Positions 9,715 through 18,962 of a stretch of DNA of 64,000 bases are shown here, one piece after another. Positions within the stretch are counted from its first letter, which is position 1. Each line of letters begins with the position of its first letter. A program made the translations under genes and the position numbers. The notes beneath the pieces are model-generated. The model was not told the origin of the DNA. It made no database searches and saw nothing but the letters and a program-made list of their open reading frames with translations. The stretch is from Syntrophotalea acetylenica (GTDB lineage Bacteria > Desulfobacterota > Desulfuromonadia > Desulfuromonadales > Syntrophotaleaceae): contig NZ_CP015455.1 of NCBI RefSeq assembly GCF_001888165.1, positions 1,048,001 to 1,112,000 of the forward strand, read 5' to 3'.

Positions 9715-11556
9715 ATGACCGAATCCAGCAAACAGACTCTGTTGATGGGCAACGAGGCCATTGCCCGCGGCCTTGTGGAGGCCGGTTGCGCGGTGGCCGC
9801 GGCCTATCCGGGCACGCCTTCCACCGAAACCATGACCGCCCTTGTCCGCCTGCAGCCGCAACTCGGGGCGGCGTTGCATGTGGAATGGTCGCTTAACGAA
9901 AAAATCGCTTTCGAGGTTGCCCTGGCGGCCAGCTATACCGGCAAGCGTGCGGCGGCGATCATGAAACAGGTAGGCCTGAACGTGGCCGCCGACCCCTTCA
10001 TGCGCGCCGCTTACCTGGGCGTGGTGGGCGGACTGCTGCTGGTGGTGGCCGACGACCCCGGGCCGCACAGCTCCCAGAACGAGCAGGATTCGCGCTTCTT
10101 CGCCCATTTTGCCCGGGTGCCGGTGCTGGATCCTTCCAGTCCCGCCGAAGCCCGCGACATGGTGGCCCTGGGGTATGCCTTGTCCGAACGCTATCGGCTG
10201 CCGGTCATGCTGCGCCCTACCACGCGCATCTGTCACGCCCGTCAGAATGTCGGGCAGGCCGAACCCCTTGCGCTCGGTCGCCGGGCGGATTTCGTCCGCG
10301 ATCCATCGCGCTGGGCGGCGACCCCGGCGTTCCTGCCGGCCCTGCATCAGCAGCTCAACGACAAGATCGATCGCATCGCCCGGGATCCACAAGTCGCTCC
10401 ACGGCTGCTCGCCGGCGACGGCTCCTTCGCCGGGCGCTGTGTGGTCGCGTCCGGGATCGCTTTTGCCAACGCCTGTGATCTGCTCGCCGACATGCAGCTT
10501 CTGGGCAAGGTCGATGTTTATCAGGTATTGCTGCCTTATCCGCTGCACCGGCCATTTATCGATGCTCTGCGCGACCGCTACGACACAGTTCTGATCCTGG
10601 AGGAGACCTATCCCGTCATTCAGCAGCAGTTGGCCCATCCCGGCGCCGTCGGCCGCGGTTCCCGGCTGCTGCCGGCGCATGGCGAACTGCTGCCCGACGC
10701 CATGCTGCCGGCGCTGGAAGATTTTTTCGGCCTGCAGCCGTCATCCGCCGGGGACGCCGCACCGGCCGGACGCGACAAACGGCCGGCCCTGTGCGCCGGT
10801 TGCGGGCACCGGGCCGCCTTCCATGTCATCAAGAAGGTGTTTCCCGGGGGCATCTTCCCCAGCGATATCGGCTGCTATACCCTGGGCCTGAACCTTGGCG
10901 CCGTCGATACGGTGCATTGCATGGGAGCCTGCATCAGCCAGGCCGCCGGTTTTTATCAGGCCTATGCGCAGGACGGCGGGGAGGTTCCGGCCATTGTCGC
11001 CACCATTGGCGATTCGACTTTTTTTCATGCCGGCATCCCGGCGCTGATCAATACGGTCATCCAGCAGGCGCGCATCATCGTCGTGGTGCTGGATAACGCC
11101 ACCACCGCCATGACCGGTCACCAGCCCAGCCCTCATCTGGGGCTGCGGGCCGATGGCCGTGCCACTCCCCGCGTCCTTATCGAAGATCTGGTACGGGCCT
11201 GCGGCGTGCGGTTCCTGGAGGTGTGCGACCCTTATGATACCGACATGCTGGCCGGGCAGCTGAAACAGGCCGATGCTTTCTGCCGCGGTGAAGACGGCGG
11301 TCCGGCGGTGATTATCGCCCGCCACCCCTGTCTCATGGACAAACAGGCGCGGCACGACCAGCCCCGCTTTTGCATGTCGGTGGGGGACGATTGCAATGGC
11401 TGCCGGTATTGTCTCCAGGCTTTCGAGTGCCCGGCGCTGTTTTTCGATGAAGCTTGCGGCAGGGTGGATATCGATCAGGATCTGTGTGTCGGTTGCGGTG
11501 TCTGTCAGAAGGTCTGCCCCCGTCAAGCCATCCGCAAGGAGGAGCCATGTGCATGA
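9715..11556 (+). CDS. iorA: Indolepyruvate ferredoxin oxidoreductase, alpha subunit
   Basis: IorA decarboxylates aryl pyruvates (indolepyruvate, phenylpyruvate) to arylacetyl-CoA and reduces ferredoxin. The start at ATG 9715 gives 613 residues beginning MTESSKQTLLMGNEAIARG. The N-terminal half is the pyrimidine-binding (POR-N-like) domain with the AYPGTPSTE motif. The thiamine-diphosphate domain begins near residue 360 (CAGCGHRAAF) and carries a GDSTFFHAGIPAL segment near 431. The C-terminus is a two-cluster ferredoxin (CNGCRYC near 560, CVGCGVCQKVCP near 590). The stop overlaps the iorB start as ATGA. The downstream acyl-CoA-ligase-type gene suggests an arylacetate pathway for aromatic amino acids. 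Confidence 0.93.
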   Translation: MTESSKQTLLMGNEAIARGLVEAGCAVAAAYPGTPSTETMTALVRLQPQLGAALHVEWSLNEKIAFEVALAASYTGKRAAAIMKQVGLNVAADPFMRAAYLGVVGGLLLVVADDPGPHSSQNEQDSRFFAHFARVPVLDPSSPAEARDMVALGYALSERYRLPVMLRPTTRICHARQNVGQAEPLALGRRADFVRDPSRWAATPAFLPALHQQLNDKIDRIARDPQVAPRLLAGDGSFAGRCVVASGIAFANACDLLADMQLLGKVDVYQVLLPYPLHRPFIDALRDRYDTVLILEETYPVIQQQLAHPGAVGRGSRLLPAHGELLPDAMLPALEDFFGLQPSSAGDAAPAGRDKRPALCAGCGHRAAFHVIKKVFPGGIFPSDIGCYTLGLNLGAVDTVHCMGACISQAAGFYQAYAQDGGEVPAIVATIGDSTFFHAGIPALINTVIQQARIIVVVLDNATTAMTGHQPSPHLGLRADGRATPRVLIEDLVRACGVRFLEVCDPYDTDMLAGQLKQADAFCRGEDGGPAVIIARHPCLMDKQARHDQPRFCMSVGDDCNGCRYCLQAFECPALFFDEACGRVDIDQDLCVGCGVCQKVCPRQAIRKEEPCA

Positions 11557-12059
11557 ACCGGCAGCTGTTTGTCAGCGGCATGGGTGGGCAGGGGGTGCTG
11601 TTTGCGACCCGGGTCATCGCCCAGGCGGCGGTGGAGGCGCACCTGCAGGTATTGACCTCGGAAACCCACGGCATGGCGCAGCGTGGCGGCACCGTCATCT
11701 CCATGATCAAGATCGGGGATTTCCGCAGCCCGTTGCTGCGTCGTGGTCAGGCGGATGTCGGCCTGTTTCTGCATGCCGGCAACCTTGAGGTGCACCGCTG
11801 CCTGCTCAAGCCAGGCGGCCGGATGGTGGTGAACAGCCCGGCCGCGGACATCGATGCGGCCATCGATGCCTCGGCTCTGGCGCGGCGCCAGGGCAACCCG
11901 GTACTGGCCAATCTCATTCTGCTTGGGCATGCGGTGCGCCGCACGCCATGGTTCTGTTCCCCGGAAGCGATGGAACGGGTCATCCGGAACCTGTCCCGGG
12001 GACCATTCGCGGCGGCTAATCTGGCCGCATTTCGGCTTGGTTTCGACTTCGGATATTGA
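11553..12059 (+). CDS. iorB: Indolepyruvate ferredoxin oxidoreductase, beta subunit
   Basis: The product has 168 residues and is the gamma-domain partner of IorA (MNRQLFVSGMGGQGVLFATRVIA, with the GMGGQG motif of the POR gamma family, and TSETHGMAQRGG). I chose ATG 11553 because it forms the ATGA overlap with the iorA stop and sits eight bases after AGGAGGA. ATG 11547 is in frame but too close to that site. Translational coupling with iorA is expected. Confidence 0.93.
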   Translation: MNRQLFVSGMGGQGVLFATRVIAQAAVEAHLQVLTSETHGMAQRGGTVISMIKIGDFRSPLLRRGQADVGLFLHAGNLEVHRCLLKPGGRMVVNSPAADIDAAIDASALARRQGNPVLANLILLGHAVRRTPWFCSPEAMERVIRNLSRGPFAAANLAAFRLGFDFGY

Positions 12060-12089
12060 AACTGCCGTTCTGGCACGCCAGGCAGTTTT
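12060..12089 (+). terminator. Hairpin between iorB and the ligase gene
   Basis: AACTGCC and GGCAGTT pair around an inner TGGC/GCCA stem and are followed by TTTT. It is directly after the iorB stop and may lower expression of the ligase gene without isolating it. Confidence 0.5.
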
Positions 12090-12122
12090 CATTCCCAGCT
12101 GCAAGAAAAGATCGGATATGCC

Positions 12123-13430
12123 ATGAATCAAAACTTCATGCCGGATTTTCAGAACGAACAACAACTGCTCTCCCACCAGCTCAAAGGGCTGCAATGGACC
12201 ATCCGGCATGCCTGGCAGGGATCGGAATTTTACCGCGCGCGGCTGGACAGGGCCGGCATTCGCCCTGACGACATTCACAGTCTCGCGGACCTGGAGCGAC
12301 TGCCTTTTACCACTGCCGACGATTTGCGCGACGGCTATCCTTTCCCCTTGCGGAGCGTGCCTTTCGAGCAGATCGTGCGGGTGCATGCCAGCAGCGGCAC
12401 CACCGGCAAGCGCAAGGTTCTGTGTTATACCCAGCAGGATCTGGATGACTGGTGTCACTTTTTTGCGCGCTGCTACCAGATGGCTGGCGTGACGGCCGAA
12501 GACCGGGTGCAGATCGCGGTCGGGTACGGGGTCTGGACGGCGGGCATGGGGTTTCAGTCCGGCTGTGAAAAGATTGGCGCACTGGCGGTGCCCATCGGTC
12601 CTGGCAACGTCGATCTGCAGTGCCAGTTTCTGATCGATTTCCAGCCGACCGTATTCTGTTGTACCGCTTCCATGGCGCTGCTGATGGCCGAGGAGATTCA
12701 CCATCGAGGCATCGCCGACAAGATCAACGTCAAAAAGATTATCTACGGTTCGGAACGTTCCTCGGTGTCCATGCGTCAGAAGATTTCCCAGCTGTTCGGC
12801 GGCGCGGAACTGTTCGATATCACCGGCCTGACGGAACTGTACGGTCCTGGAACCGGCATCGAATGCTCCCATCATGACTGCATCCATTACTGGGGCGATT
12901 ACTATATCGTCGAAATCGTCGACCCCGAGACACTGCGGCCCGTGCCCCCCGGTGAATGGGGTGAAATGGTGGTCACCACCCTGTGCAAACAGGCCGCGCC
13001 CCTGATCCGCTACCGCACCCGGGATGTAACTCGCATCCTTCCTGGCCGCTGTTCCTGCGGCAGCCTGATGCCGCGCCATTCACGCATTCTGGGGCGTACG
13101 GACGATACCTTTATCTTTCGCGGCGTCAATATTTACCCCTCCAGCATCGACAGCATTCTTTCCACGATTGGCGGCCTCGGCTCTGAATATCAGATCCATC
13201 TTTCCCGGGATGAAGAGCGTGGCCGCGATTCACTGAAACTGGTCGTGGAACGGGGGCAGGGTGTATCCGATGCAGGGGATCGGGCGCTGATCGGGGAGTT
13301 GCTGCATCAGTTCAAGCGGCAGTTGCTGGTCACGCCGGAAGTCGAACTGGTCGCCTACGGCAGCCTGCCCCGTTCGGAAAGAAAAAGCCAGCGCGTATTC
13401 GACGCGCGGATCACCGATTCCATCATCTGA
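12123..13430 (+). CDS. Phenylacetate-CoA ligase family enzyme
   Basis: This 435-residue protein is an adenylate-forming enzyme of the PaaK type, joining aryl acids to CoA through an acyl-adenylate. The AMP-binding motif reads HASSGTTGKRKV (near residue 90), the ITGLTELYGPGTG block is in the middle, and YRTRDVTRI and GRTDDTFIFRGVNIYPS mark the hinge before the C-terminal lid. Its place after iorAB points to arylacetate/arylacetyl-CoA interconversion. It could run toward arylacetate with ATP recovery or toward activation; the sequence does not say which. The start ATG follows iorB by 63 bases. Confidence 0.88.
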   Translation: MNQNFMPDFQNEQQLLSHQLKGLQWTIRHAWQGSEFYRARLDRAGIRPDDIHSLADLERLPFTTADDLRDGYPFPLRSVPFEQIVRVHASSGTTGKRKVLCYTQQDLDDWCHFFARCYQMAGVTAEDRVQIAVGYGVWTAGMGFQSGCEKIGALAVPIGPGNVDLQCQFLIDFQPTVFCCTASMALLMAEEIHHRGIADKINVKKIIYGSERSSVSMRQKISQLFGGAELFDITGLTELYGPGTGIECSHHDCIHYWGDYYIVEIVDPETLRPVPPGEWGEMVVTTLCKQAAPLIRYRTRDVTRILPGRCSCGSLMPRHSRILGRTDDTFIFRGVNIYPSSIDSILSTIGGLGSEYQIHLSRDEERGRDSLKLVVERGQGVSDAGDRALIGELLHQFKRQLLVTPEVELVAYGSLPRSERKSQRVFDARITDSII

Positions 13431-13489
13431 GCACGGCATTTGCTTATCCGTCAGGGTTCTGCCGGTGTGGTTTTCGTGCCCGGCCTCAT

Positions 13490-15037
13490 CTACAGCAGAT
13501 CTTCGGGGGCAAACACGGACAACAGGGCATTTTTCAGGTGTTGCCACCAGGTGGTGAGCGGTTCCTGATGATAAGCTCTCGCCTGCCCGTTATCCACGGT
13601 ATGCCAGACCAGGTTTTTCCCGCCCTTTTTACCGGGGATCAGCTGCAGCCGGTAGCTGTTGTGCGGCATTGTATAATGCGCGAACAGGGCAGCGACCCGG
13701 CTGGCGAGTTCGGGACTGTCCACCAGAATGCCCACTTCCGTATTCAATGCCGCTGAACGCGGATCATGATTGAAGGAACCGATGAAGACGCGCCGACGGT
13801 CCATGACGTAGGCCTTGGCGTGCATGCAGGCCTGGGACGAACCTGTCAGTGCCAGCCGATCCTTGCGTGTCTCCGGGGGCGGAAAGGTCCTCTTGAATTC
13901 GAACAATGCAATCTGTTCCTCCAGCAGGGGCCGACGGTAACGATTGTATCCCGCCTGTACGATTTTCAAATCCGTGGCTGCGTAGGAATTGGTCAGAACC
14001 CTCACTTCAACCCCCTGCTGCTTCAGTTGCCGAAACAGGGCGATGCCGTCCTTGCCGGGAATAAAATAGGGCGAGATGATCAGCAGTTCCGATTCGGTTT
14101 CCCGGAACAGGGCATGAAAACGGTCGAAATGCAGACTGGCGCAATCGGGTTGACCGGGTGAGAGTTTGCAGGGGAAATCGGCCAGAACCTGGCCCTGGGC
14201 CCAGATGACCGGTACGTGGGGAGGCGTGGCGGCAAGTTCTTCGAGATAGGCGACGACAGCAGGCCGCCGGCGGTGATCGTCGAGCTGCATCCGCAGATCC
14301 TGCAAGGGGGTATTGCCGGTGGGATGGATACCGAGGGCCGTCACTGGCACCGATTTGTCGAAATTCCAGTAGGCGTCGAAACTGGCGGAAAGTCGCGGCA
14401 CTACCGGACCGAGGGTCCACAGGTCGATGTCGCGCAGGTCGATGCGGGGATGAGCCTCGAAGTACTCGTCGCCCAGGTTGCGGCCGCCGACAATGGCCAC
14501 CGTATTGTCGGCGATAAAGACCTTGTTGTGCATGCGCCTCTGCACGCGGCTGAAATCGTACAGCGCATCGACCAGACGGCCTAAAACCGGGGTGTGGCGG
14601 AACACAAAGGGGTTGATGACCCGCACCTCCACCCCGGGGTGGGTATCAAGGGCGGCAAGGTGAAGGGCGCTCTGGTCGAAGTGCAGATCGTCAAGCAGCA
14701 GACGGATGCGAACCCCGCGATCGGCTGCCTGCAGAAGCTGATCCAGCAGCAGCAGGCCGCTGAGGTCGCTGCGCAGGATGTAGTATTGCAGATCGAGGGT
14801 TTGTTCGGCCCGCTCGGCAAGCTGCAGGCGCATGGCGAGGGCCTGCAGGCCGTTGTCAACCAGTTGAAACGCTGAATGATCAGGGTGCTGTACCAAAGAG
14901 GAGCTGTACTGCCTTGCCAGTGCGGTGCTGTCGGACGGCGGCAAAGCCCGGCTTGCGGAGCGTTCCACCGCGGCAAGATCAATGGCGGCGCAGCCCCCCA
15001 GACACAGGATTGCAAGACAGGTCAGAAACGGATTCAT
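13490..15037 (-). CDS. Phospholipase D-like lipoprotein (cardiolipin synthase family)
   Basis: I chose the start that gives MNPFLTCLAILCLGGCAAID: a short lipoprotein signal with lipobox LGGC, so Cys16 should be lipidated. The 515-residue product has two HKD motifs, His170-Lys172-Asp177 (HNKVFIAD) and a second HAKAYVMD near residue 405, followed by GSFNHDPRS. This is the layout of the cardiolipin synthase C/PLD superfamily, which moves or cuts phosphatidyl groups. An envelope location facing the periplasm is inferred from the lipobox. The substrate is not known. It is convergent with the ligase gene and forms a loose minus-strand group with the acetyltransferase upstream. Confidence 0.87.
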   Translation of the reverse strand: MNPFLTCLAILCLGGCAAIDLAAVERSASRALPPSDSTALARQYSSSLVQHPDHSAFQLVDNGLQALAMRLQLAERAEQTLDLQYYILRSDLSGLLLLDQLLQAADRGVRIRLLLDDLHFDQSALHLAALDTHPGVEVRVINPFVFRHTPVLGRLVDALYDFSRVQRRMHNKVFIADNTVAIVGGRNLGDEYFEAHPRIDLRDIDLWTLGPVVPRLSASFDAYWNFDKSVPVTALGIHPTGNTPLQDLRMQLDDHRRRPAVVAYLEELAATPPHVPVIWAQGQVLADFPCKLSPGQPDCASLHFDRFHALFRETESELLIISPYFIPGKDGIALFRQLKQQGVEVRVLTNSYAATDLKIVQAGYNRYRRPLLEEQIALFEFKRTFPPPETRKDRLALTGSSQACMHAKAYVMDRRRVFIGSFNHDPRSAALNTEVGILVDSPELASRVAALFAHYTMPHNSYRLQLIPGKKGGKNLVWHTVDNGQARAYHQEPLTTWWQHLKNALLSVFAPEDLL

Positions 15038-15107
15038 GGCCAACAGTATAGCGCAGTGCCGGCACTTTGCAGGTCGCTTTCGCAGGGTGGGAACAACGAG
15101 GCGTTTT

Positions 15108-15950
15108 TCAGCCGAGGCTGCCGAGGCTGGCAAGCGCCACGGCCTGTTTGGGGGGGCAGGCGGCGCCGTCGCAGGCCACCATCAGGGTGCCGCAGCCGCT
15201 GCGGATAAAGCCGCACTCTGCCAGCAGGGCGGCGGCTCCCGTCGAAGCGAGCACGTCGATGTGAAGGGTGCCGCCGCCTGCGGCGCGGATGGCGGTGCGG
15301 ATGACGGCGGCATGCTCGCGGGGCGAATGTTCCCTGGACAGCCAGGGCCCGAGTACTTTGAGCGATCCGTAGTTCTGGAGCAGGGCGATGCTGTTCCCGG
15401 TACGGATGATGCGGCCGCCGGTGGCCAGATACTGAAGGATCAGGCGGCGGTCCGTACCCCAGACGCGGCGGTCCATCCTGTACAGGTGCTCCAGATCCGT
15501 TGGCAGCACAGGGGCGCTGCAGTGTTGGAGGGGCGGTATGAACATCTGCCAGCGCTCGATGCGGTCACATGGCCGAAATCCCCGCGATGCGTACAGGGGG
15601 CGTCCCTGCTCCGATGCCGTCAGCCACAGGCTCTGGATGCCGCTGCGACGGAGTTTGTCGCATACCTGGTCAAACAGGTGGCGGCCAAGGCCCATGCCAC
15701 GTTTTTCCGGGGCAATGATCAGGTTGCCGATCCAGGCAAAATCCGCATAGGGCACGGCGGTGGCGAAGCCGCAGGTCTGATCCCGGGATCTCAGCGCGAA
15801 TGCCCAGTCGGCCAGGGGGCCTCGAAACAGCGCCGCCTCCGCTGGCAGAACCTGCCAGTATTCGGCCTGCGCCCAGAAAAAAAAGGCGCCCCAATCACGT
15901 ATTTCCGGACGGATCAGAGCCAGCTCGTCCTGCTGCTGCGTATCGGCCAC
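15108..15950 (-). CDS. GNAT family N-acetyltransferase
   Basis: The 280-residue product starts at GTG with GGGAG seven bases upstream. The N-terminal half is a GNAT fold: FAWIGNLIIAPEKRGMGLGRHLFDQV contains the acetyl-CoA pyrophosphate loop (RGMGLG), followed by LWLTASEQGRPLYASRGFRP. The C-terminal half resembles a second, degenerate GNAT-like domain (DRRVWGTDR, then a GGTLHIDVLASTGAAALLAECGF-type segment, here only summarised). Such double-domain acetyltransferases act on small molecules or proteins; the substrate cannot be told. Confidence 0.8.
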   Translation of the reverse strand: MADTQQQDELALIRPEIRDWGAFFFWAQAEYWQVLPAEAALFRGPLADWAFALRSRDQTCGFATAVPYADFAWIGNLIIAPEKRGMGLGRHLFDQVCDKLRRSGIQSLWLTASEQGRPLYASRGFRPCDRIERWQMFIPPLQHCSAPVLPTDLEHLYRMDRRVWGTDRRLILQYLATGGRIIRTGNSIALLQNYGSLKVLGPWLSREHSPREHAAVIRTAIRAAGGGTLHIDVLASTGAAALLAECGFIRSGCGTLMVACDGAACPPKQAVALASLGSLG

Positions 15951-15998
15951 CTGTGCGCTCCCTCTCCGCCGCGAAACGTGCCGGAGATTGTTGAATGA

Positions 15999-16508
15999 TC
16001 AGCCGATCTGGCGGCCGAACTGGTGAAATTCATCGAAGTTGCTGAATTCGGCATCCGCCAGATATTCGTTGGGGGCGTTGATGAACTCGTAAAACGCCTC
16101 GATCATGAAGCAATCATGCTGTTCATGGTTGAATAACTGCCGCAACAGATCCTGCATGGCGCTGCCCGGGGCCGTATTGCACAACTCGCGATAGAACTCG
16201 GTGTTCATCGATTCCAGTTCCATAATGGCTCGGATGGAGGTTTCGGCATCGCGTCGGTTTTCATCGCATTGCAGGGCCAGAAGCCGACCTGTCAGGTGTT
16301 TTGCGAGACGGCTCAGGTTTCGGGATATATCACCGTCGCAGGCGCCGTTGCCGGTCTGGGTTTCGAGGGTGCGGTAGCGCATCTCATGGTCCGCAGCCAG
16401 GTCGGCGATCAGCGCTCGCAGGCTGGCGGCCCCGGTTTTGCGGGCGAGTCGGCCGTAAAGCTCGGACGCATCTTTTTCCAGTTTTTTCGCGACACTCAAC
16501 GCATTCAT
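15999..16508 (-). CDS. Ferritin-like (rubrerythrin-related) diiron protein
   Basis: I chose ATG 16508 (MNALSVAKKLEKDASELYGRLA) because AAGGAGC lies just upstream. The product has 169 residues and is predicted all-helical. It carries spaced acidic/His pairs typical of four-helix ferritin-like proteins (KDASELY, DHEMRYR, ESMNTEFY, NHEQHDCFM). It lacks a rubredoxin-like C-terminal domain. A role in iron handling or oxidative stress is usual for the family. It lies 71 bases downstream of nifV on the same strand, so it might be co-transcribed with the nif genes and help protect them from oxygen, but that is only positional. Confidence 0.7.
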   Translation of the reverse strand: MNALSVAKKLEKDASELYGRLARKTGAASLRALIADLAADHEMRYRTLETQTGNGACDGDISRNLSRLAKHLTGRLLALQCDENRRDAETSIRAIMELESMNTEFYRELCNTAPGSAMQDLLRQLFNHEQHDCFMIEAFYEFINAPNEYLADAEFSNFDEFHQFGRQIG

Positions 16509-16579
16509 GGTTTGCTCCTTGCCGATAGTGGTTTGAACTGCTGCCCTCCGCCGTATCACATAACAAGTCCTGACAGGCT

Positions 16580-17728
16580 TCACTTCCCGCCGGTCTGCCC
16601 GGCCAGAGCGCAATACAGAGCTTCAAGTTCCGGGTCTTCCACGGGGCGTTTGCACCGTTGGGATACGGCGCGCACCCGAAGCAGAAGCGTTGCAAGGCAG
16701 ACCGCGGACGGGTCGAGTCCCAGCCCCCGCATGTGCGCCGCCAGCCCGTGCCGGCCGGTGTGTTTGCCCAGAATCAAGCGGCGGCTCGAACCGACCTCGC
16801 CCGGCTCAAAGGGTTCGTAAGTGCCTGGATCCTTCAGCACGCCGTCCACGTGCAGACCCGATTCGTGGGCGAAGGCGTTTTCCCCTACGATCGGTTTCCA
16901 GGCCGGCAGCGGATGCCGGCTGGCCGCAGCGACGTAGCGGGATATCTCCACGAAGCGGCTGGTATCGATGGTGCACGGCAGGCCGCAGGCATGCTTGAGC
17001 CCCATCACCACTTCTTCCAGGGCGGCGTTGCCGGCCCGTTCTCCGAGGCCGTTGACGGTCGTGTTGATAAATCGGGCGCCAGCCCGGGCCCCGGCGATGG
17101 CATTGGCGGTGGCCATGCCGAGATCGTTGTGCGTATGCACTTCAATGTCGATCTCCACGCGCTGGCGCAGGTAACGGATTTTTTCGAAAGTGCCGAAGGG
17201 GTCGAGCAAACCAAGGGTGTCGCAGAAACGGAAACGATCCGCGCCCATGCCGCGGGCCAGCTGCATCAGTTCAACCAGATAGTCCAAATCCGCACGACTG
17301 GCGTCTTCGGCTCCGACGCTAACGTACAGATTGTGTTGCTTGGCGAAGCCAAGCGCCCGTTTGAGCTGTTCGCGTACCCAGTTGCGGTCCTTGCGCAGCT
17401 TGTGAAGGATATGCAGGTCCGAAACCGGCAGGGAAATATCGACCGCCGTCGCTCCGCATGCCAGCGAGGCACGGATATCTTCCACCAGCGCCCGGTTCCA
17501 GGTGATCAGCCGGGCCTTCAGGCCAAGGCCGAGCAGCGCCCTGACGCAATGCTGTTCGTGCCGCCCCATGGCCGGGATGCCGCATTCGATCTCGTGCACA
17601 CCGATGTCATCCAGCAGGCGGGCGATGGTTCTTTTCTCTTCCAGTGAAAAAACCACTCCCGCCGTCTGTTCGCCATCGCGCAGGGTTGTGTCGTCGATAA
17701 TGATGTCGGGAAGGGGGCAGGTTTGCAT
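16580..17728 (-). CDS. nifV: Homocitrate synthase NifV
   Basis: NifV condenses acetyl-CoA and 2-oxoglutarate to homocitrate, the organic ligand of FeMo-cofactor. The start giving MQTCPLPDIIIDDTTLRDGEQ is preferred over longer frames because the DRE-TIM barrel begins here (TTLRDGEQTAGV) and GAGG lies upstream. The 382-residue product has the usual VHTHNDLGMATANAIAG metal-binding segment (HxH) and GLGERAGNAALEEV. It has its own sigma-54-type promoter about 100 bases upstream, besides possible read-through from nifB. Confidence 0.95.
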   Translation of the reverse strand: MQTCPLPDIIIDDTTLRDGEQTAGVVFSLEEKRTIARLLDDIGVHEIECGIPAMGRHEQHCVRALLGLGLKARLITWNRALVEDIRASLACGATAVDISLPVSDLHILHKLRKDRNWVREQLKRALGFAKQHNLYVSVGAEDASRADLDYLVELMQLARGMGADRFRFCDTLGLLDPFGTFEKIRYLRQRVEIDIEVHTHNDLGMATANAIAGARAGARFINTTVNGLGERAGNAALEEVVMGLKHACGLPCTIDTSRFVEISRYVAAASRHPLPAWKPIVGENAFAHESGLHVDGVLKDPGTYEPFEPGEVGSSRRLILGKHTGRHGLAAHMRGLGLDPSAVCLATLLLRVRAVSQRCKRPVEDPELEALYCALAGQTGGK

Positions 17729-17820
17729 GGCGCCTCGTTTGGTCAGATGAGGGGTTCCAACATCCAGGCCGCGGGCCGCAGTGCCTGTTACGGCACCGTT
17801 GCTGGAAGCTAGCAAATGAT

Positions 17821-17841
17821 TTTGCAATCGGTATGCCATGG
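17821..17841 (-). promoter_or_regulatory. Sigma-54 (-24/-12) promoter of nifV
   Basis: Read on the minus strand the site is TGGCAT, five bases, TTGCA. The GG and GC doublets are exactly ten bases apart. One base differs from the TGGCAC-N5-TTGCA consensus. Predicted start is near 17811, leaving a leader of about 80 bases. No TGT-N10-ACA NifA site was found upstream. Confidence 0.75.
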
Positions 17842-17924
17842 GTAACTTATTGAAAACAGGATAAAAGTTTTTTGTGTTTTCCGTGCTTGCCGATAAATTG
17901 GGCGTTGGTGGCTTTGCAAGCCGA

Positions 17925-18866
17925 TTATTGTGGCATGGTTAAAAATCCCGGATGATTATGCGTTTGGCTGTCGCCGCTCTCGGAAACCACGGCATGGCGC
18001 CGGGGCGTCTCTTCGAGATACGACAGGTCGATATCCCCACCCAGCATGCCTGCCGCATCGGCACGGCATTGCCTGCAATGTCGCGCCTGCGGCAGGATAT
18101 GCTCGGCCTGGTCGCGCACCAGGGCCATGCGGGTCGGAGTTGGTGCCGGACATTCACGGAAAATCCCCTGGGGAATAAGCGGCAGAATGTTCATCATGTC
18201 GGCACCGCAGCGTTTGGCGGTGCGGGCCAACGGCAGGGTCTCGTGATCGTTGACGCCTGGGATGTAGACACTGTTGACCTTGACCAGCATGCCGGCCCGG
18301 GAGGCGGCCTGGATGCCGTTGATCTGGGCATCGAGCAGGGTCGATGCGCCTGCCTCGCCGTGCAGCACGATGCCGTCCAGTCTGACGCTCTGGTAGATTC
18401 TGGCACCGGTCGCCGGGGTGATGGCGTTCATGGTGACGGTGACGCTGCCGACGCCAAGGCTGCGCAGGGCATCCAGGCGTTCGGCCAGCAGCAGGCCGTT
18501 GGTGGAAAGACACAGTTGCAGATGGGGATACGCCGCTTTGACCAGGCGGAAGGTTTCGAAGGTATTTTCGTTCGCCAGCGGGTCACCGGGGCCGGTGATG
18601 CCTACAACCTTCAGCCTGGCGCCGACTTCGGGATGGCCCAGTAAAGCGCGGACCCGGTCAAGGGCCTGCTGCGGCGAGAGGACGCGGCTGGTGACACCGG
18701 GGCGGTTTTCGTTGGCGCAATCGAAGCGGCGTTCGCAGAATCCGCAGCGGATATTGCATCCCGGCGCCACGGGCAGATGGATACGGGCGTTGTTCTGATG
18801 TCCGGCACCGAAGCAGGGGTGACCGGCGGCATGACGATCTTTTTCGGAGCAGGTCTTGGCGGACAT
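17925..18866 (-). CDS. nifB: FeMo-cofactor biosynthesis radical SAM protein NifB
   Basis: NifB builds the 8Fe-9S-carbide core (NifB-co) of FeMo-cofactor. The radical-SAM motif CNIRCGFC gives Cys37, Cys41 and Cys44, and ERRFDCANENRPGV follows as in other NifB proteins. GITGPGDPLAN and CLSTNGLLL are conserved blocks. At 313 residues it is the short form without the C-terminal NifX-like domain; a separate nifX lies three genes away. AAAGGAG precedes the ATG. It follows fdxB after a 220-base leader with hairpins. Confidence 0.95.
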   Translation of the reverse strand: MSAKTCSEKDRHAAGHPCFGAGHQNNARIHLPVAPGCNIRCGFCERRFDCANENRPGVTSRVLSPQQALDRVRALLGHPEVGARLKVVGITGPGDPLANENTFETFRLVKAAYPHLQLCLSTNGLLLAERLDALRSLGVGSVTVTMNAITPATGARIYQSVRLDGIVLHGEAGASTLLDAQINGIQAASRAGMLVKVNSVYIPGVNDHETLPLARTAKRCGADMMNILPLIPQGIFRECPAPTPTRMALVRDQAEHILPQARHCRQCRADAAGMLGGDIDLSYLEETPRRHAVVSESGDSQTHNHPGFLTMPQ

Positions 18867-18927
18867 GGTGTTTCTCCTTTCAGGCTCGCCGGGATTGCCG
18901 GCAAACCGTCGAAAACTGCTGGATGAA

Positions 18928-18962
18928 GGCCCGGGCGGACAATGCCGCCGGGCCTCGTTGCC
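18928..18962 (-). promoter_or_regulatory. Hairpins in the nifB leader, possible ANTAR-type element
   Basis: On the minus strand a GGC/GCC stem closes the hexaloop AACGAG (18951-18962). It overlaps the 5' arm of a 10-bp GC-rich hairpin (18928-18954). The hexaloop has A at position 1 and G at position 4, as in the nifH leader. Two things weaken the case: the larger hairpin has no good U-tract, and no convincing partner hairpin lies upstream. Confidence 0.35.
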
